Shown in pieces: positions 1 to 12,425 of a DNA stretch of 64,000 bases. Position 1 is the first letter of the stretch, and each line of letters opens with the position of its first letter. Both the position numbers and the translations under genes were made by a program. A model generated the notes under the pieces. That model saw nothing but the letters and a program-made list of their open reading frames with translations. It was not told the origin of the DNA and did no database searches. Source of the stretch: Aporrectodea caliginosa (Eukaryota; Annelida; Clitellata; Crassiclitellata; Lumbricidae); contig JACEVL010000427.1 in NCBI GenBank assembly GCA_020284085.1, positions 616,001 to 680,000 on the forward strand, read 5' to 3'.

Positions 1-1690
1 ATCTTTGGGTCAACATATTTGTATGGTTGTATTGTGTGATCATGTTTGAGACTCTTTCTGAGACTATCTTTCACTGTAAACCGAAAACTTACCTCTCAGA
101 ATCTATGGTTCTTAATGTTTCCTAATGTACAGCTTCAGTGTGCACTTCAGAACTTTGTAATTATCAGAGAATTATCAGATTGCAGTTGTATTGTAAATTT
201 ATAAATCTTTAAATACAATACAATTGTGCCAGCCTTTATTTCACTTTTATTATTTTATGTATTTAGATTTTATTACCATAATAGTAATTATTATTGTTAT
301 TGCTACTACCACTATTTGTAAACAATATCCTGTTATTGGATTGCTGTGGTTTACTGCGGAAAATTCCTTCAACTACAATACAATTCTTTTGAGGCACGTG
401 AATAATTATGCTATTTATTGGTTATTATTGTTTTTGTTTAATTATTTTTATTACTATGTATTGTTATTGTCAGTACACTTGGCAAACATTGTAACAATTT
501 TTTACAAATGCCCTGGAGTTAAGTCATTGTTGAAAAATAATTAATTGTGGTAATAAAATAATCATCATAAAACACACATGTACTTAACTTGATAATTATT
601 TATTACAAGTTCTAATGAATTATTACATTTTACACCTTGAAAGTGATTTATTAAGTAAAAATATAATGTGTGGGTGGCTGTGTATGAATTTTAAGACTAG
701 TTTTTGGTTAGTTTTCTGATAAAGCGATTATTGATGAATGTTTTATTGCATTTGTTGGCGTACCTGTATAAATGTAGGCGTGCCATGTGTGGCCTTCCAA
801 ATGTAAGCGTCACGTATGTTTCACGTGGTGCCAGATGTTTGCTCAGTTGGACTCTTGACGTCAGTTTAAACTCACAACCGTATGTTAGGCACGGTTCTGT
901 CTCAACAGACTCTGCTGGACTTTTGTCTGTTTATTACCATTGTTGTATTTCTAATTATTTTACCCAGGATAGCAGTGACTTTCTGAGATTCTAACTATTT
1001 AGTGGGGCAAAGGTAGTAGGTCTGGAAAACCAGTCCTTGTGCTCAGAAGTATTCCTGTCAATGCTCTGGCAGTGTATTGTATTGTGTATTGTATTTTCAT
1101 TTATTGAAATCTAGCTGTCATAGTGCAGCCAGCAACAAAAGTGCATGACTTATGGTTAGAGTAAAGTAGCCTAGACTAAAAATTATTATAGATATGGATA
1201 TTGTTCACATCCATACTGAGTTTGTGATTGTGCTCATTGAACAATGAATCACCACCGATAACTGATGTCATTATTATGATGATTATTATTATGATAATGG
1301 TATTGTTATGGTAATATTTGATATTATGATAATGATGATAATGATGATGATCATCATCGTTAATGGTGATGGTATCATCATTGTCATCATTATAATGGAT
1401 TCATGTAGATCCAGCAACTTGAATATATTATGATAAAGCACCCGCTGATGTTGCCTTGCAGTTGGTCAAATTCCTTAAACAGTGACAATCTTAGTGGATG
1501 TTTAAATCACAAGATGAACCACAATCATATAGATGACGGATTAGGTATTGGAGCCATGGATGTTGCTACTTGGTTATGTTGAATGTTTTTGTTGTTAGTC
1601 GAATTGAAATTTAGTTATTAATTAAAGTAAATATGTGTTGTTTTGTGTTTTGCTTCAGTTTAGGTCCTGTTCTTCGTAAACTGCCAAAAA
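1..1690. other. Upstream region, no gene recognised
   Basis: AT-rich DNA without convincing coding exons. Around 1262-1395 there is an imperfect GAT/ATT simple repeat. A pyrimidine tract ending in AG at about 1659 lies 31 bases before the first ATG of the transporter gene, so that ATG probably sits in a second exon and an untranslated first exon lies further upstream. No promoter motif could be fixed. Confidence 0.5.
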
Positions 1691-4600
1691 ATGACGAAAA
1701 TGAAGTACGATGTTGAAAAAGGTTAGTTCAATCACAGTTCTCACAGACCTCTAATTTTCTGTCATTTTGAAAGCTTCATGATTATTTAGTGCTTCTTTAG
1801 TGAAGATGAAAATGAATTGGCTGTATACTGAGATGGGAGGGGTCCCACTTTATGAGTAACATTGAAGGAAGGATGAGACTTTATATTTAAAATTGAAGGA
1901 TGGATGGATATACACAGAGCGTTCATGGAAGTTTCGGAGTTTCATGAAATGTTAATTCCTAAGAAGGATGTATACAGCTCTGGAATTTTATCTGCAAGTT
2001 ATCAGTTATTGGTGCTCAGCAACTATGCCTTGTGGACTTTGATCGTTGTGGTGAGTGTTGTAACCATGGAGATGGCGAGTGTATTCGGTTGATGCTTGGT
2101 CATGAGATAGTGGTGCTTAATAAAAAAATTGCATAATTGATCTCTGGATTTATTCACACAAATTCCTTTTGCGAAAGTTCTTGTTAATGAAGCAGACACT
2201 TCACTATTCAAAGCTGTTCTGCAAAATGAGAATCATTCACTCAGATGCCTTTTAACCAACCAACATTTAACCCCAAATTTTCTCAGGGTCAGACCACATA
2301 ACTTTAACCTTCCTGACAAAGAATCACAAAACTTTATATCTCAAATGTTATTCCTTAGCTCCTACTAAGCAATTACTTTATAAATATTATATTATGTTAT
2401 ACTATACTATCTAGCTTTTATATACACATACAGCGTTATGTCTGTTGTTAACACAATAAACGAATATATGAATGAATAATATAAATAATTAAATGAGTAT
2501 GATGAGTTTAAAATCTGATTGCAATTGTTTCTTTAGTCAACGATGGCCAGATTAAGCCGACCAGTCTTCTTTGTTCCGCTCGACTCGGTCTGGCGTTGAT
2601 CGGGTTCTTCATGTTCTTCCATCTCTACGCTCAACGTATCGGAATGTCCGTTGCTATCGTCTGCATGGTCAACCAGACGGCCATTGCCGAAATGGCTGCG
2701 GGCAGAAAGGACAGCGCTTTGGGAACATCAGACAACTCGAGTTACTTCGACTATCAAAATGTCACAAAGCTGGCTGTACCACCACAGTGCAGACAGAATT
2801 CTGCCTCAGAGAATTCGACAAACACATTAAAGGTATATTGTCTTCCCTCACAGATCACTTACTGTTATTAGTAAAGAAAATTAATTGAATTGGAAGAAAT
2901 ACATGATTCTGATTACTTGTAATCACAATTCATTGTTGACTTTTGAAATTAGTTATTTGTGTATTTGACAAGACGCTTGTCATAGCGCGTTATAAGATAA
3001 GAATATTCTTTAATTGACCAATTGCTGTCCGCATTTTGGTGTACAGATGTCGTAATAAACATATATTATCAACGGAGCTGATCAAGACAGTAAAATATTA
3101 TAAAATTACACATATGCTTAATCCGAGATCCAATATATATTATATCATCCTAATGATGAAATTTTTTCTCATCATGCCATCAGCCGGAGGGATTGCGCGG
3201 TTATGGGCGCAGGTGGTAGAAGGTGGCTTTGACTGGCGAGAGCAGGTCATGCAGTACATGACCCCCATTAACCCCAGTTATGGAGGCATTATGGTTGCAG
3301 TTGTGTTTCAGTTCAGTGAAATTTACATCCCACTCGAGAACTGGCCTTGCTACTTGGTGAACTAACTGATAAAAGTTTTTAATGAATTAATACACCACCA
3401 CTTAGGCTGAGGTGTAGACAGCACTTTTAATGGTGTCGTACTTGAAAGGCACTTTCTGCAGTGTCTAGATGCTTAGATAAAAATCTCAAGTGAATGTAAT
3501 AGATTGAAGTGATCTAATGAGCCATTGACTGACTTATTTATTTACAATTTGATGTTCTTTTAGGACGGTCCCTTTGCATGGGAGAAAGACATTCAGGGTC
3601 ACATACTTGGTGCCTTCTTCTACGGCTACCTCGTGTCGCAGGTGCCAGGGGGTCTCCTGGCCGAGCGTTTTGGGGGCAAGTGGGTTCTTGTCGGGTCTCT
3701 GGGGCTGTCTACCCTGGCCACTCTGCTGACACCTGTTGCAGCCAGAGTCAATTACATACTCCTAATCTTCCTGCGAGTTCTCTGTGGAATTGGATCGGTA
3801 AGTCGGTCTCTTCTTTCGAATGATATTATAGATAGTAATGTAAAAGCAGACTTGTATATTTATTCAGTTGATGCAACTATGTGGAAAAGCAAAACTAGAA
3901 TGCACCATTTATAATAATAATAATAATAATTATAATAATATAATGATAATAATAATTAATAATAATAATATAATAATTATAATAATTAATAATTATAATT
4001 AATAACAATAATTAATAATAATAAATAGTAATAATAATAATAACAAAATAAAATGACAGTTTATAGGTACCGTTAGCGGAAAAGAGTCACTCTAATGTAG
4101 TCTGTTTATGAGTCTAAACTTTTTATGAAGAACTTAGGTACTAGTAATAATATTAAAAATAATAATAAGAGGTTTCTTAAATCCCAAAGATCATATGCAG
4201 CTGAGTTAAAAGTAAAAATAATGATAATGATTGAAACATTGTTATGTTTTATATCTGAAGTGCTAAAAGATTTGTTGGATATTGTTTGCAGGGTGCTCTC
4301 TATCCAGCAATGCATGCAATGTTGGGTCAGTGGGCGCCACCTATGGAGCGATCGAAACTCTGTGGTATAACGTATGCAGGTCAGCCAATGTTTTATGCAC
4401 ATTTAACGGTTTTATTGCGTCAACACTACTCATCTCTGGGCTTAATCATACATGGGAAATTCATTAAGCACTTGAGGGAAATGATTCTGAAAGTGGCATA
4501 AAAACGGTTTTATGTGCTAGCTCAGTTAATTAACTATTCACTTGACAGTGAAAGGGGAAGGATGGGTAGGAAATAAAATGGGGGAAAGAGAAGGGTTGGT

Positions 4601-7600
4601 GGCTTAGTGTCGATGATGATGAGGAAGAGGATAAGGATATGGGGAGAAGGAAGGGCAGGGGATGTAAGAAGGGAAGAGGGTTGAAGACAGTAGCATGGGA
4701 AGAGACAACCCATTATAACCGTCCATATACTGCTTCTACTGTTTCAGTATTCATTATAGACAATTAAATGTAAACGTATATTTATTTCACTCAGTATATT
4801 TAAATGTATATTTTGTAGGTATATCTGTGTATCTGTAATTAATCATGAATGTATGCTAAATCTAGGCTGCATAATGTTGGGATAAACTTTATCAAGGCTG
4901 AACTTGGTGCTCAGTTTCCTTGGAAAGATAGGCACATTAAAAAATGCACTATATAAATGCGTGATAACTGTATAGATCTACATTACAGTAAGTGATTTAT
5001 GCGCTTGGGAATTTGAAAAAGGTGCTAAATAAATAATTGTGTATTTCCAGGCAGCATGATGGGCAATGTGATTGCTCTTCCAGTCTCTGGAATTCTCTGC
5101 CAGTACGGATTCGACGAAGGCTGGGCCTCAGTTTTCTACGTCTTTGGTGAGTTATAACTTTATCTAGTTTTTCTAAATCATCTGCTGGTCTTCGTAATCA
5201 AAAGTAGCTATTGTAAGTGCACATTTATATAGCACTGCTTCCAGATGATGCCGACCTGAGAACAGGAAACCAGGATCAGACAGATTGGTCGTTTACTGGT
5301 GTGAGGGAAAGTTAAACCGCAATAGGTTCAACTGTAAATGGCTATGAAAAGAAAGAGAGGCAGTTCGAGGGTCAGAAAAGAGAGAGAGGCAGTTCAAGGG
5401 TCACGAAAGATATGTTTGCTCAACCCGTAGAAACTGCACAGCTAATTTCATGTTTTTTCTCTCTACTGAAACATGTTTTTCAGATATATTACTCTTGATG
5501 GTGACTGTATGAGTTCCTGTTCACTTTTCTCCAGTTATCTAGACTTTTGTTGTGAAAGTAACAGTTTGCTGAGTCTATTGGTTTCTCACTTTGTTATTTG
5601 ATCATTTGTGTGTACATAATGTACTCTGTATACACACAAGTGTGAAAATTACAAAAACTGGGAACGAATACAGTTGCATATTTTTCAGTATTTGTTTGCC
5701 AGTTTGTGTGCATAATAATATAATCTTTATTGGTTTTTTATGGCTGCTGTTATTGTTTGAAGCATGTAGAAATGACGGAGTGGGGTTGATGGTAGGAGAT
5801 GTTCAAAGAGTAATTGTCCAGATTAGGTGTGGGTATTGGAGTGGAATTAGGTAAAAACGGCAGGAGGAGGTAACAGATGGAGGAAGCAAGAGGAGATGGA
5901 AGAGGAGATAATGGAGGAGGAAGAGTGAGGAGAGCATAGGCAGAGAAGTAGGAGGAGCAGGAGTAACAAGAAGAGCGAGTGGAGAATGAGAGAACTTTCC
6001 CGCAGCTGCTGTTTGTGTTGGCATATATAGAGAAATGATGCAGGTCGAGAATGATCAACTGTAATTTTGAAAATTGGCTTCAAATTTCATTTAGTTAATT
6101 GGATAAAAAATTTGAGAGGAGGCTTTTTTTAATAGATATTGATGTATTATAAGGTACTTATACACATGCGGGCATTCATTTTTCAATTATTTTTCTAATT
6201 AGTCGCAATGATAGCTAAAATATGGTTCAGGTAAATTGGAAAGGGCATTGGATTTCAAATTGGATTTCAAATAGCATAATGAAATTGGAAAGAGCCACAC
6301 AGATAAAGATCTTCAAATGCCCAGCGATCATAACCTATGGTTTAAATGAAAGCAGATATGAATTCAATGTATACGCAACTTTACCCTACTTTTCTTGAAT
6401 TTCCCTCATTGTATTCGACCAGAATCACCATAGAATTAAACACATCAAGTTGCATAATAATAAAGCTCTATTACTGTGGTGCTATTGAAGGTCTTGGATT
6501 TCTTATTGTATTATTTACATTGAAGGTCTTGGATTTCTTATTGTATTATTTACATTGAAGGTCTTGGATTTCTTATTGTATTATTTTCCTTGAAGGTCTT
6601 GGATTTCTTATTAATAAAAATTGACAATAATACAATAAGATTTTGGCTCCACAGCACATGCTACCCTACTCAGCTTTTATCAGTAGTACACTGACTGTGC
6701 ACTGTCAGTGTAAAGGGACTGGCCACTCGCCCTCAAATGCCGAGGCCAAGAAAAATGAAGTTGCTAACACTTCGCACCCATGGCTGCCTCTAAGCGTAGG
6801 TGATAGTGGTGATGGTGCTCTGCTAAGCGAATTGATGTGTCTAATTCCAGGCGATTGTAGTCAAGGGACTGAACTCTTTTATTTACATTGCTATCACTAG
6901 TATTTGAATTAACTTGAATTAAGAGTATTTGCTGCAGAACAGAATCATTCATTCAAGTATTTATATAGCACCTCTTCTAGGAAACTACTCAGAGGTGCTC
7001 CCGACGCCAGCACAGTCAAAAAGAACAGTTTCAAGCGCTTATAGAATGTGTCAGAGAGTGACCTAGGGAAAAGGCACAGCTCAAGAGGAAGGCCATTCCA
7101 TACCGCTATTCAAAGTCACGTCATGAGTTTTGTTTTTCCTAGGAATCACAACAACCGTCTGTATCATCATCTGGATTCTGGTGACGAGCAACACTCCCGC
7201 CACTCATCCGCGCATCTCAAAGGAGGAGAGAGATTACATCGTCAACAGCCTTAGAGCCGAAGGAACAACTGACGTGAAGATCAGTGTATGTGTCAACTCT
7301 TAACCTTTAACCCATGACCTTAGACTTTGTAATAACCATCTGTGTCTAACTGCTGCTTGTTGTATGTATCTGAACATTTATATAGCACATTTTAGGAACT
7401 TCACAAAGTTCCTATTAGCAATTTGACTATTATTTTTCTTTATAACATCTCTAAATTGCAGCTTTTGTACCTTACGGTGTTTGTGTCAACGAGTTTGTGC
7501 GATAAAGGAATAGTAGTAGTAGTAGTAATTAAGAGATCTAACTTCTGACAAATACGAAATACTGTTTCTGGATTCTGCTTCTGTGGTTGGATGGATTTCC

Positions 7601-10097
7601 AGTTTCTAAATGCAGAGTCAAAAGGCATAAGATGTTTAGCGAGAGGAAGGAGTGGCCAGGGAATGGATCAATGATTTCACAAGATTAAATGAACAGTATA
7701 TCCTTCCCTTGTAGTGACTGGTTGAAATTCTTAAATCCATGAGATGTGATTTAGCTTACTTATTCATCGTGCTTCTCTTGTTTCTTGCATTGTTTTACTT
7801 ATTCGGTACCGGCCCACTATTCCGGGTCCGCTATTCCGGGGATCCGCCTGACTCTGCGTCGTTAGGGTCGGTTAGGGCCGCCTGGGCCATCTGACTCCGC
7901 GTCATGAGTATCAGTTAGGGTCAGGGTTAGGTTTAGTGTCGTCATTAGAAAACATTGTACCTCTCGCGCAGCATGCCAGCCACATTAGTCCGAAATAGCA
8001 GACCACCGGTATAGCGGACCCCGGAATAGCGGCCCCGAACCACTTATTCATCGCGCTTCTGTTGTTTCTTGCATTGTTTTATCTGTTACTTCACTTGTGA
8101 TTCTCTTTGTCTTCTGTAGTTGTGTCAGATGCCGTGGGCAAAGTTCATGACCTCCGGTCCTGTCTGGGCTCTGATCGTCGCCAACTTCTGCACTGACTGG
8201 GGTCTCTACACCTACCTCACCAACATACCCACCTTCTATCGCGAAGTCCTGAACTTTGACATCCAGTCTGTAAGTACTATTTTAAGTATCGTGACTATGC
8301 TTTGTTGGATGTTGGAGTTTTTAACCACGTATCACAGTTTCAATGGATGTCAGTCTGTTGCACTTTAGCTTTTATGTGCAGAGTTTACTGCTGTGTTTAT
8401 AGCTGCAGGCCATAGCATTTATGTATGTGAGCTTTTGTGTAGTGCATTTTAAGGACTCCTGAAAGTGCTGTGAATTTTGTTGTTTTTTAATGGATCGATC
8501 CATAAAAATGGCCATAAAAAATGGCCATAGTGAAGACGAAATTTTTGTCTAAGGAATGACAAGCATTTATTTCAAATGCGCATTACTTTTACCAACTGAA
8601 AAGTTATGTATTTCATAACTTAAAATTTTGTGTTTATCTTTAGAAAGGTCTTTAAATTTTGTTTTAAATTTTGTGCTTATCTTTAGAATGGTCTTTAAAT
8701 TTACTTAAAATTTTATGTTTATCTTTAGAATGGTCTTTATTCCGCTTTGCCATTCCTTGGTCTTTGGGCAATCATGAATATTTCACCAGCAGTAGCAGAT
8801 AAACTGCGTTCAACAGGAGTTCTGTCCACGATACACGTCAGGAAGCTCTTCAACACTATAGGTAATTTTTAAAACTATTCACTACACAAGATTTTTCTTA
8901 TCTGTAATTCTACAAACATCTCTGACTATTTCTGTTCAAGATCATTTCTTTGTATGAGCACAAATTGTACTGTAGTGGAAAGTTTTTTCTCTAATCTAAA
9001 AATATATCTTATCAGTTGTGACCATAAACATGTGTTTAGATATCTGAAGTGAGATATTGACTATAATTATACTGGTAAAAGTTATCATTTTCAAGATTAT
9101 TTGGAATTTTTTAGACCAGTTGAAATGTAGTCTGATTAAATCCAGTTCAAATACTAATCAAATCTACCTTAAATGAAACCCATATATCCTGCATTGTGAT
9201 GCGTTGTAATTTCTAGGCTTGGTTGGCCCAGCCGTCTGCCTCGTTGGGCTGAGTTTCATCGACTGTACACAGACTGGGTTGGCAGTCGCCATTCTCGTCT
9301 TGGCAGTCACTGTCAGCGGCTTTGTATTCAGTGGATATTTCGTCAACCACATGGACATAGCGCCTCGCTATGCTGGAACCCTCATGGGAATTGCCAATGG
9401 ACTGTCTGCAAGCGCTGGATTCATTGCACCATACGTCGCATCAGTTGTTACGAGACCGGTAAGCAACGTCTTTCTAATCACTGAATATTTACTGCTGAAG
9501 ATTTTCATCTGTTCTTTGTTATTCTTTCGTAAAATTACTCTGCTGGAACTTGAGGATTGCCATTACCATTACCATTAGTGGTAGATGTGGTTAAATTAGA
9601 GTGGCTTAGTAAGAGTAGAGAGCTCTGGGTTGTGTGGAACTTCTCTTTAGAATAGAGGGAGCTGGGTTGTGTGGAACTTCTCTTAAGAATAGAGGGATCT
9701 GGGTTGTATTGAGTTATGAATGGAATCTGCTGCACAACAGATAAACATTCTGTTTATATTCATTTGAATTAAAACCTGTTTTTTTTAAATTTCCTGTTTC
9801 TAGCAAACCCGCGAGTCATGGCAGATCGTCTTCTTCATCGCAGCCGCTGTCTACGTATTTGGCGCCATCATGTATTGCATATTGGCTTCTGGAGAGCTCC
9901 AGCCGTGGGCGATGGACAGGACAGATATGGAGATGGAAGTCAAGTCTTCGAATGGAAACATCTACAATCCAAAGAACGGCCACGCGGCTGTTGAGCCAAT
10001 GCTCAAAGAAAGCGAGCAAGACATTGAGCCAAAAGCGACCGATCCAATGCTGAGTGAAAATGGAACAAACGTTCCAATCGCGGAACAGAGAGTTTGA
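1691..10097 (+). CDS. SLC17A5-like: SLC17-family anion transporter (sialin-like), 10 coding exons
   Basis: Coding exons: 1691-1721, 2537-2832, 3564-3797, 4292-4379, 5051-5146, 7143-7285, 8120-8269, 8729-8861, 9217-9458, 9804-10097. They sum to 1707 nt (568 aa), keep phase at each junction and use GT-AG borders. The protein is an MFS transporter. The first membrane segment (about residues 27-53) is followed by a long luminal loop with sequons at N56, N77, N85 and N103. Next come [11 protein letters not shown] and the loop [11 protein letters not shown] (131-148), R180 in the fourth segment, [14 protein letters not shown], and the family signature DIAPRYAG at 437-444. After SGELQPWA comes a hydrophilic tail of about 65 aa. 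Sialin/VGLUT relatives move sialic acid, urate, phosphate or glutamate across lysosomal or vesicle membranes with H+ or charge coupling; the substrate here cannot be read. Odd: residue 187 is Ser where sialin and VGLUTs carry Glu. Confidence 0.93.
2990..3112 (+). repeat. Dispersed repeat, copy 1 (SLC17 intron)
   Basis: About 120 bp beginning with ATAAGATAAGAATATTC matches 15603-15735 in the same orientation, with scattered substitutions. The family is unknown; the run resembles the 3' region of a retroelement. Confidence 0.7.
3911..4050. repeat. AAT-type microsatellite in SLC17 intron 3
   Basis: Interrupted AAT/ATAATT repeat lying between exons 3 and 4 of the transporter. No coding potential. 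Confidence 0.85.
6486..6612. repeat. 35-bp tandem repeat, about 3.6 copies
   Basis: Unit begins TGAAGGTCTTGGATTTCTTA and repeats every 35 bp within SLC17 intron 5. The copies are nearly identical, so the expansion is recent. Confidence 0.85.
6640..6870 (+). repeat. SINE body fragment (27.5-kb family)
   Basis: The stretch with CACTGTCAGTGTAAAGGGAC, then CTCAAATGCCGAGGCCAAG and CACCCATGGCTGCCTCTAAG, matches the body of the tRNA-headed repeat at 27549-27785. The tRNA-like head is missing, so this is a 5'-truncated copy in SLC17 intron 5. Confidence 0.55.
6950..7125 (-). mobile_element. LINE 3'-end fragment next to SLC17 exon 6
   Basis: Reads ATTTATATAGCACCTCTTC then CTCAGAGGTGCTCCCGAC, the reverse complement of the 3' tail carried by the CR1/L2-like LINE at 39285-40505. 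It continues inward with the same GGCCATTCCATACCGC block seen near 39430. The fragment ends about 20 bp before the splice acceptor at 7141-7142. Confidence 0.6.
7803..8041. mobile_element. Inverted-repeat element flanked by a 46-bp direct repeat
   Basis: Ends are imperfect inverted repeats of about 40 bp rich in CCGCTATTCCGG motifs. The interior has GTTAGGGTCAGGGTTAGG and a block ending CGCGCAGCATGCC whose reverse complement recurs at 29889-29945. The flanks ACTTATTCATCG...GCATTGTTTTA at 7757-7802 and 8042-8087 are near-identical direct copies. Superfamily not recognised. Confidence 0.6.
8644..8728 (+). repeat. Tandemly repeated splice-acceptor segment before SLC17 exon 8
   Basis: The segment TTATCTTTAG/AATGGTCTTTA occurs three times, with potential exon starts at 8644, 8687 and 8729 (spacing 43 and 42 bp). 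Only the last is followed by open coding sequence; the first two continue directly into an in-frame TAA. The true acceptor is therefore at 8727-8728 and the others are decoys. Confidence 0.8.
9623..9710. repeat. 36-37-bp tandem repeat, about 2.4 copies
   Basis: Unit CTGGGTTGTGTGGAACTTCT plus AGAATAGAGGGA repeats in SLC17 intron 9. Confidence 0.8.
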
Positions 10098-12084
10098 GCT
10101 GCGGAAAGCAACTGTGGATAGATAGCAAGATCGTGGGAAGTGTTGCAACCACGCGGCTGTACGGTCAACCATGAGTTGATGGCATTCCAACCATATGGCT
10201 GCGCTGAAAATGTTTTTCATTTTCAAATTCTAGGAAATTAAAATGCTGGCGAGTTTTTGCTGCAAACTCGAAGAATTGAATCTAGGAAATTATAACTTTT
10301 GGGTTTTGGTTTAGTTGGTGTGGAGCAAGAAATGTGCAGTATTAGAACTGCCTGTTTTTCCATTAATACCAGTATCATGAATATTACTGCTATTTTTGTA
10401 GTTATTATTATTATGATCTTGTTTATTCTTTACATATATAATGGAATCTTAATTATATTTTTTTTTAGCATACTTTATATATCACGTGGTATATTGGCAG
10501 ATTTCCAATGCATATCCCTTGACCTAGAAGTAGATATGCATTTTGAATTAAGATACCTCTCATGAAATTGACGTGTAGTTGAACTGCCGTTGCCTTGTTT
10601 GCATTTAAACCAGAAAATCCTTCCAACACAAGAACCACATCTGAGGACCATTGTCAACTGAGCTGTGTATTTAATGAACAGTTATCCTATTTGTTGGCAT
10701 TGTTCAGATGTACTGATTTATTTTTAATTATTTTTTTGGAGTAGAATTTTACAGCAGTTCAATGAACGGAAGTATGATTTTGCAGTACTGCTGCCACGTA
10801 CTGGTAATCTCATAATTCATAACCTAGTTAGAGTCAAAGAAGTTTGGATCTAATGACTTGGATCTAAGGACTAATTGGATCTAATGACTGATGTAATGAA
10901 TTTTTGATAGTGTGTGTTGCATTCTTCAAAAGATGTAATGTAATGTAACTGAACATTTATATAGCACCTCTTGTAGATATCTACTCAGCGGTGCTCCCTG
11001 CACTAGCCTATATGATGTTAAATGTCATTACGAACGAATATATTATATCAGGTAGCAAAACAATGCACAGTAATCTGAAAGAGTCACCTGTGGCTGGCCC
11101 ACGCACACACGAGGAACCAACCAACGGATTCCCGTCGAAAGCTGACAGATGGCATGGATGTTCAGAGTCTGGGCCAAGTTGCAATGACAGTAGAGTGGCG
11201 AAAGGTGACAGCGTTCAGAAACACAACGACGCTGCCGATGAGCAGTCCCGGACTGGTGGAAGATGACACACATCCGGCTAGCTATATTGGCGTCTGTTCC
11301 TTGTCTGGTCTTTAATCTGAATTTATTATGCCATTAGAAGAGTGTCTAAAATCCAGACATTATCTGCTGCCACATATCTAGTTTCTATTTATGATGTTTT
11401 CGGAACTGACATTACAATCCTCGAAACAATAGTGGATTGCAAGTTGTAACGCTGGTGTCGGATGTACAGGGTATCGTCAATAGTGCACGACAGGCTGGAC
11501 ACGGGAAATCCCTTCTTGGTGCATATAAATCGTGATATGGGGCAGCGGAAACTCTGCTGGAAGAGGCTTGTCATCAGAAAGCTCAGAAAACTAAATGGAC
11601 AGCAGCAGGGCAGAGACAGAAATGCTTGAAACGGTCGTCGCGACATTGGTTAAGTGAAGAGCTAAGGAGCATTTTGTGTATTATTCTCTATTTACACTGG
11701 ACAGCATTTGTGTATTCTATCGATTGAAAAATACCTCTCATTGGGTGTTCAGTTGCTAAACATTTTACTGGAATTTTTTGCCAAGAAACGAATTTAAGGG
11801 TGTACAGAATATTGGAAATGTTTTTTGTTGTGTAAAGAATTGTTTTAGTGTTTTGTTATGTTAAAACTTGTTTTCAATTCTGCTGGTTCACTGCCAATGC
11901 GAGAATTAACATCATGTTACAAGAATTGAACTTATTTATAAATAAGTTGTATACAATTCATATCTTAAACCATGATTAAGTTTTTTCATGCCAGTTTAAC
12001 TTATTTATCAGTTGCTTAAAGCATTTTGTCCATTTTAGTGAACAAGCTGAATACAACATAATTGGAAATTTATAATGTGCTGTA

Positions 12085-12185
12085 ACAAGACCTAAAACTC
12101 CGCCACTGATCGTTTACTGTCAGTGCCAGTCCCAAGCCTGGATAAAGGAGGAGGGCGACGCTAATAAGTCTTGCATGAGAACGTG
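12085..12185 (-). repeat. Dispersed CGCCCTCCTCC repeat, copy 1
   Basis: Reads CCGCCACTGATCG then CCCAAGCCTGGATAAAGGAG and GGAGGGCGACGCTAATAA. It is the reverse complement of the unit found at 44520-44615, 51565-51675 and 52255-52365. Family unknown. Confidence 0.65.
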
Positions 12186-12419
12186 TTGCGTTGTGAGTCA
12201 TAGTGTAATGCGAATAGATGTTTTTAATTTTGATTGAAATTGAGTAACAGATGAACATTGACCGACTGTAACTGGATTAGATAACATGAAAAACATCACT
12301 TTAAGGCATTTGAATTTTAAATGCGGAAAAAACTAACTGGCAGCAAGGTGCTATAATGCCAAAATTAGTATGACGTATCTTTCTGCATCGAGTTTTATTT
12401 ATTTATTGATTTGTTGGTA

Positions 12420-12425
12420 AATAAA
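12420..12425 (+). promoter_or_regulatory. Candidate poly(A) signal for the SLC17 gene
   Basis: The first AATAAA I see on the plus strand after the SLC17 stop codon at 10097. It would imply a 3' UTR of about 2.3 kb. There is no independent evidence for cleavage here. Confidence 0.25.

Noticed and set aside
224..544. Hydrophobic 106-aa open stretch near the left edge
   Set aside because: It reflects TTATTATT-rich sequence; no family resemblance, and codon usage is unlike the real exons.
5750..6083. Three overlapping minus-strand open stretches rich in Leu/Ser/Pro
   Set aside because: Translations of a purine-rich GGAGGAGG stretch inside SLC17 intron 5; no motifs or splice context.
7860..7935. 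TTAGGG-like runs (also CCCTAA at 29930 and 31090), considered as interstitial telomere repeats
   Set aside because: They are irregular and belong to a dispersed repeat block shared by these sites.
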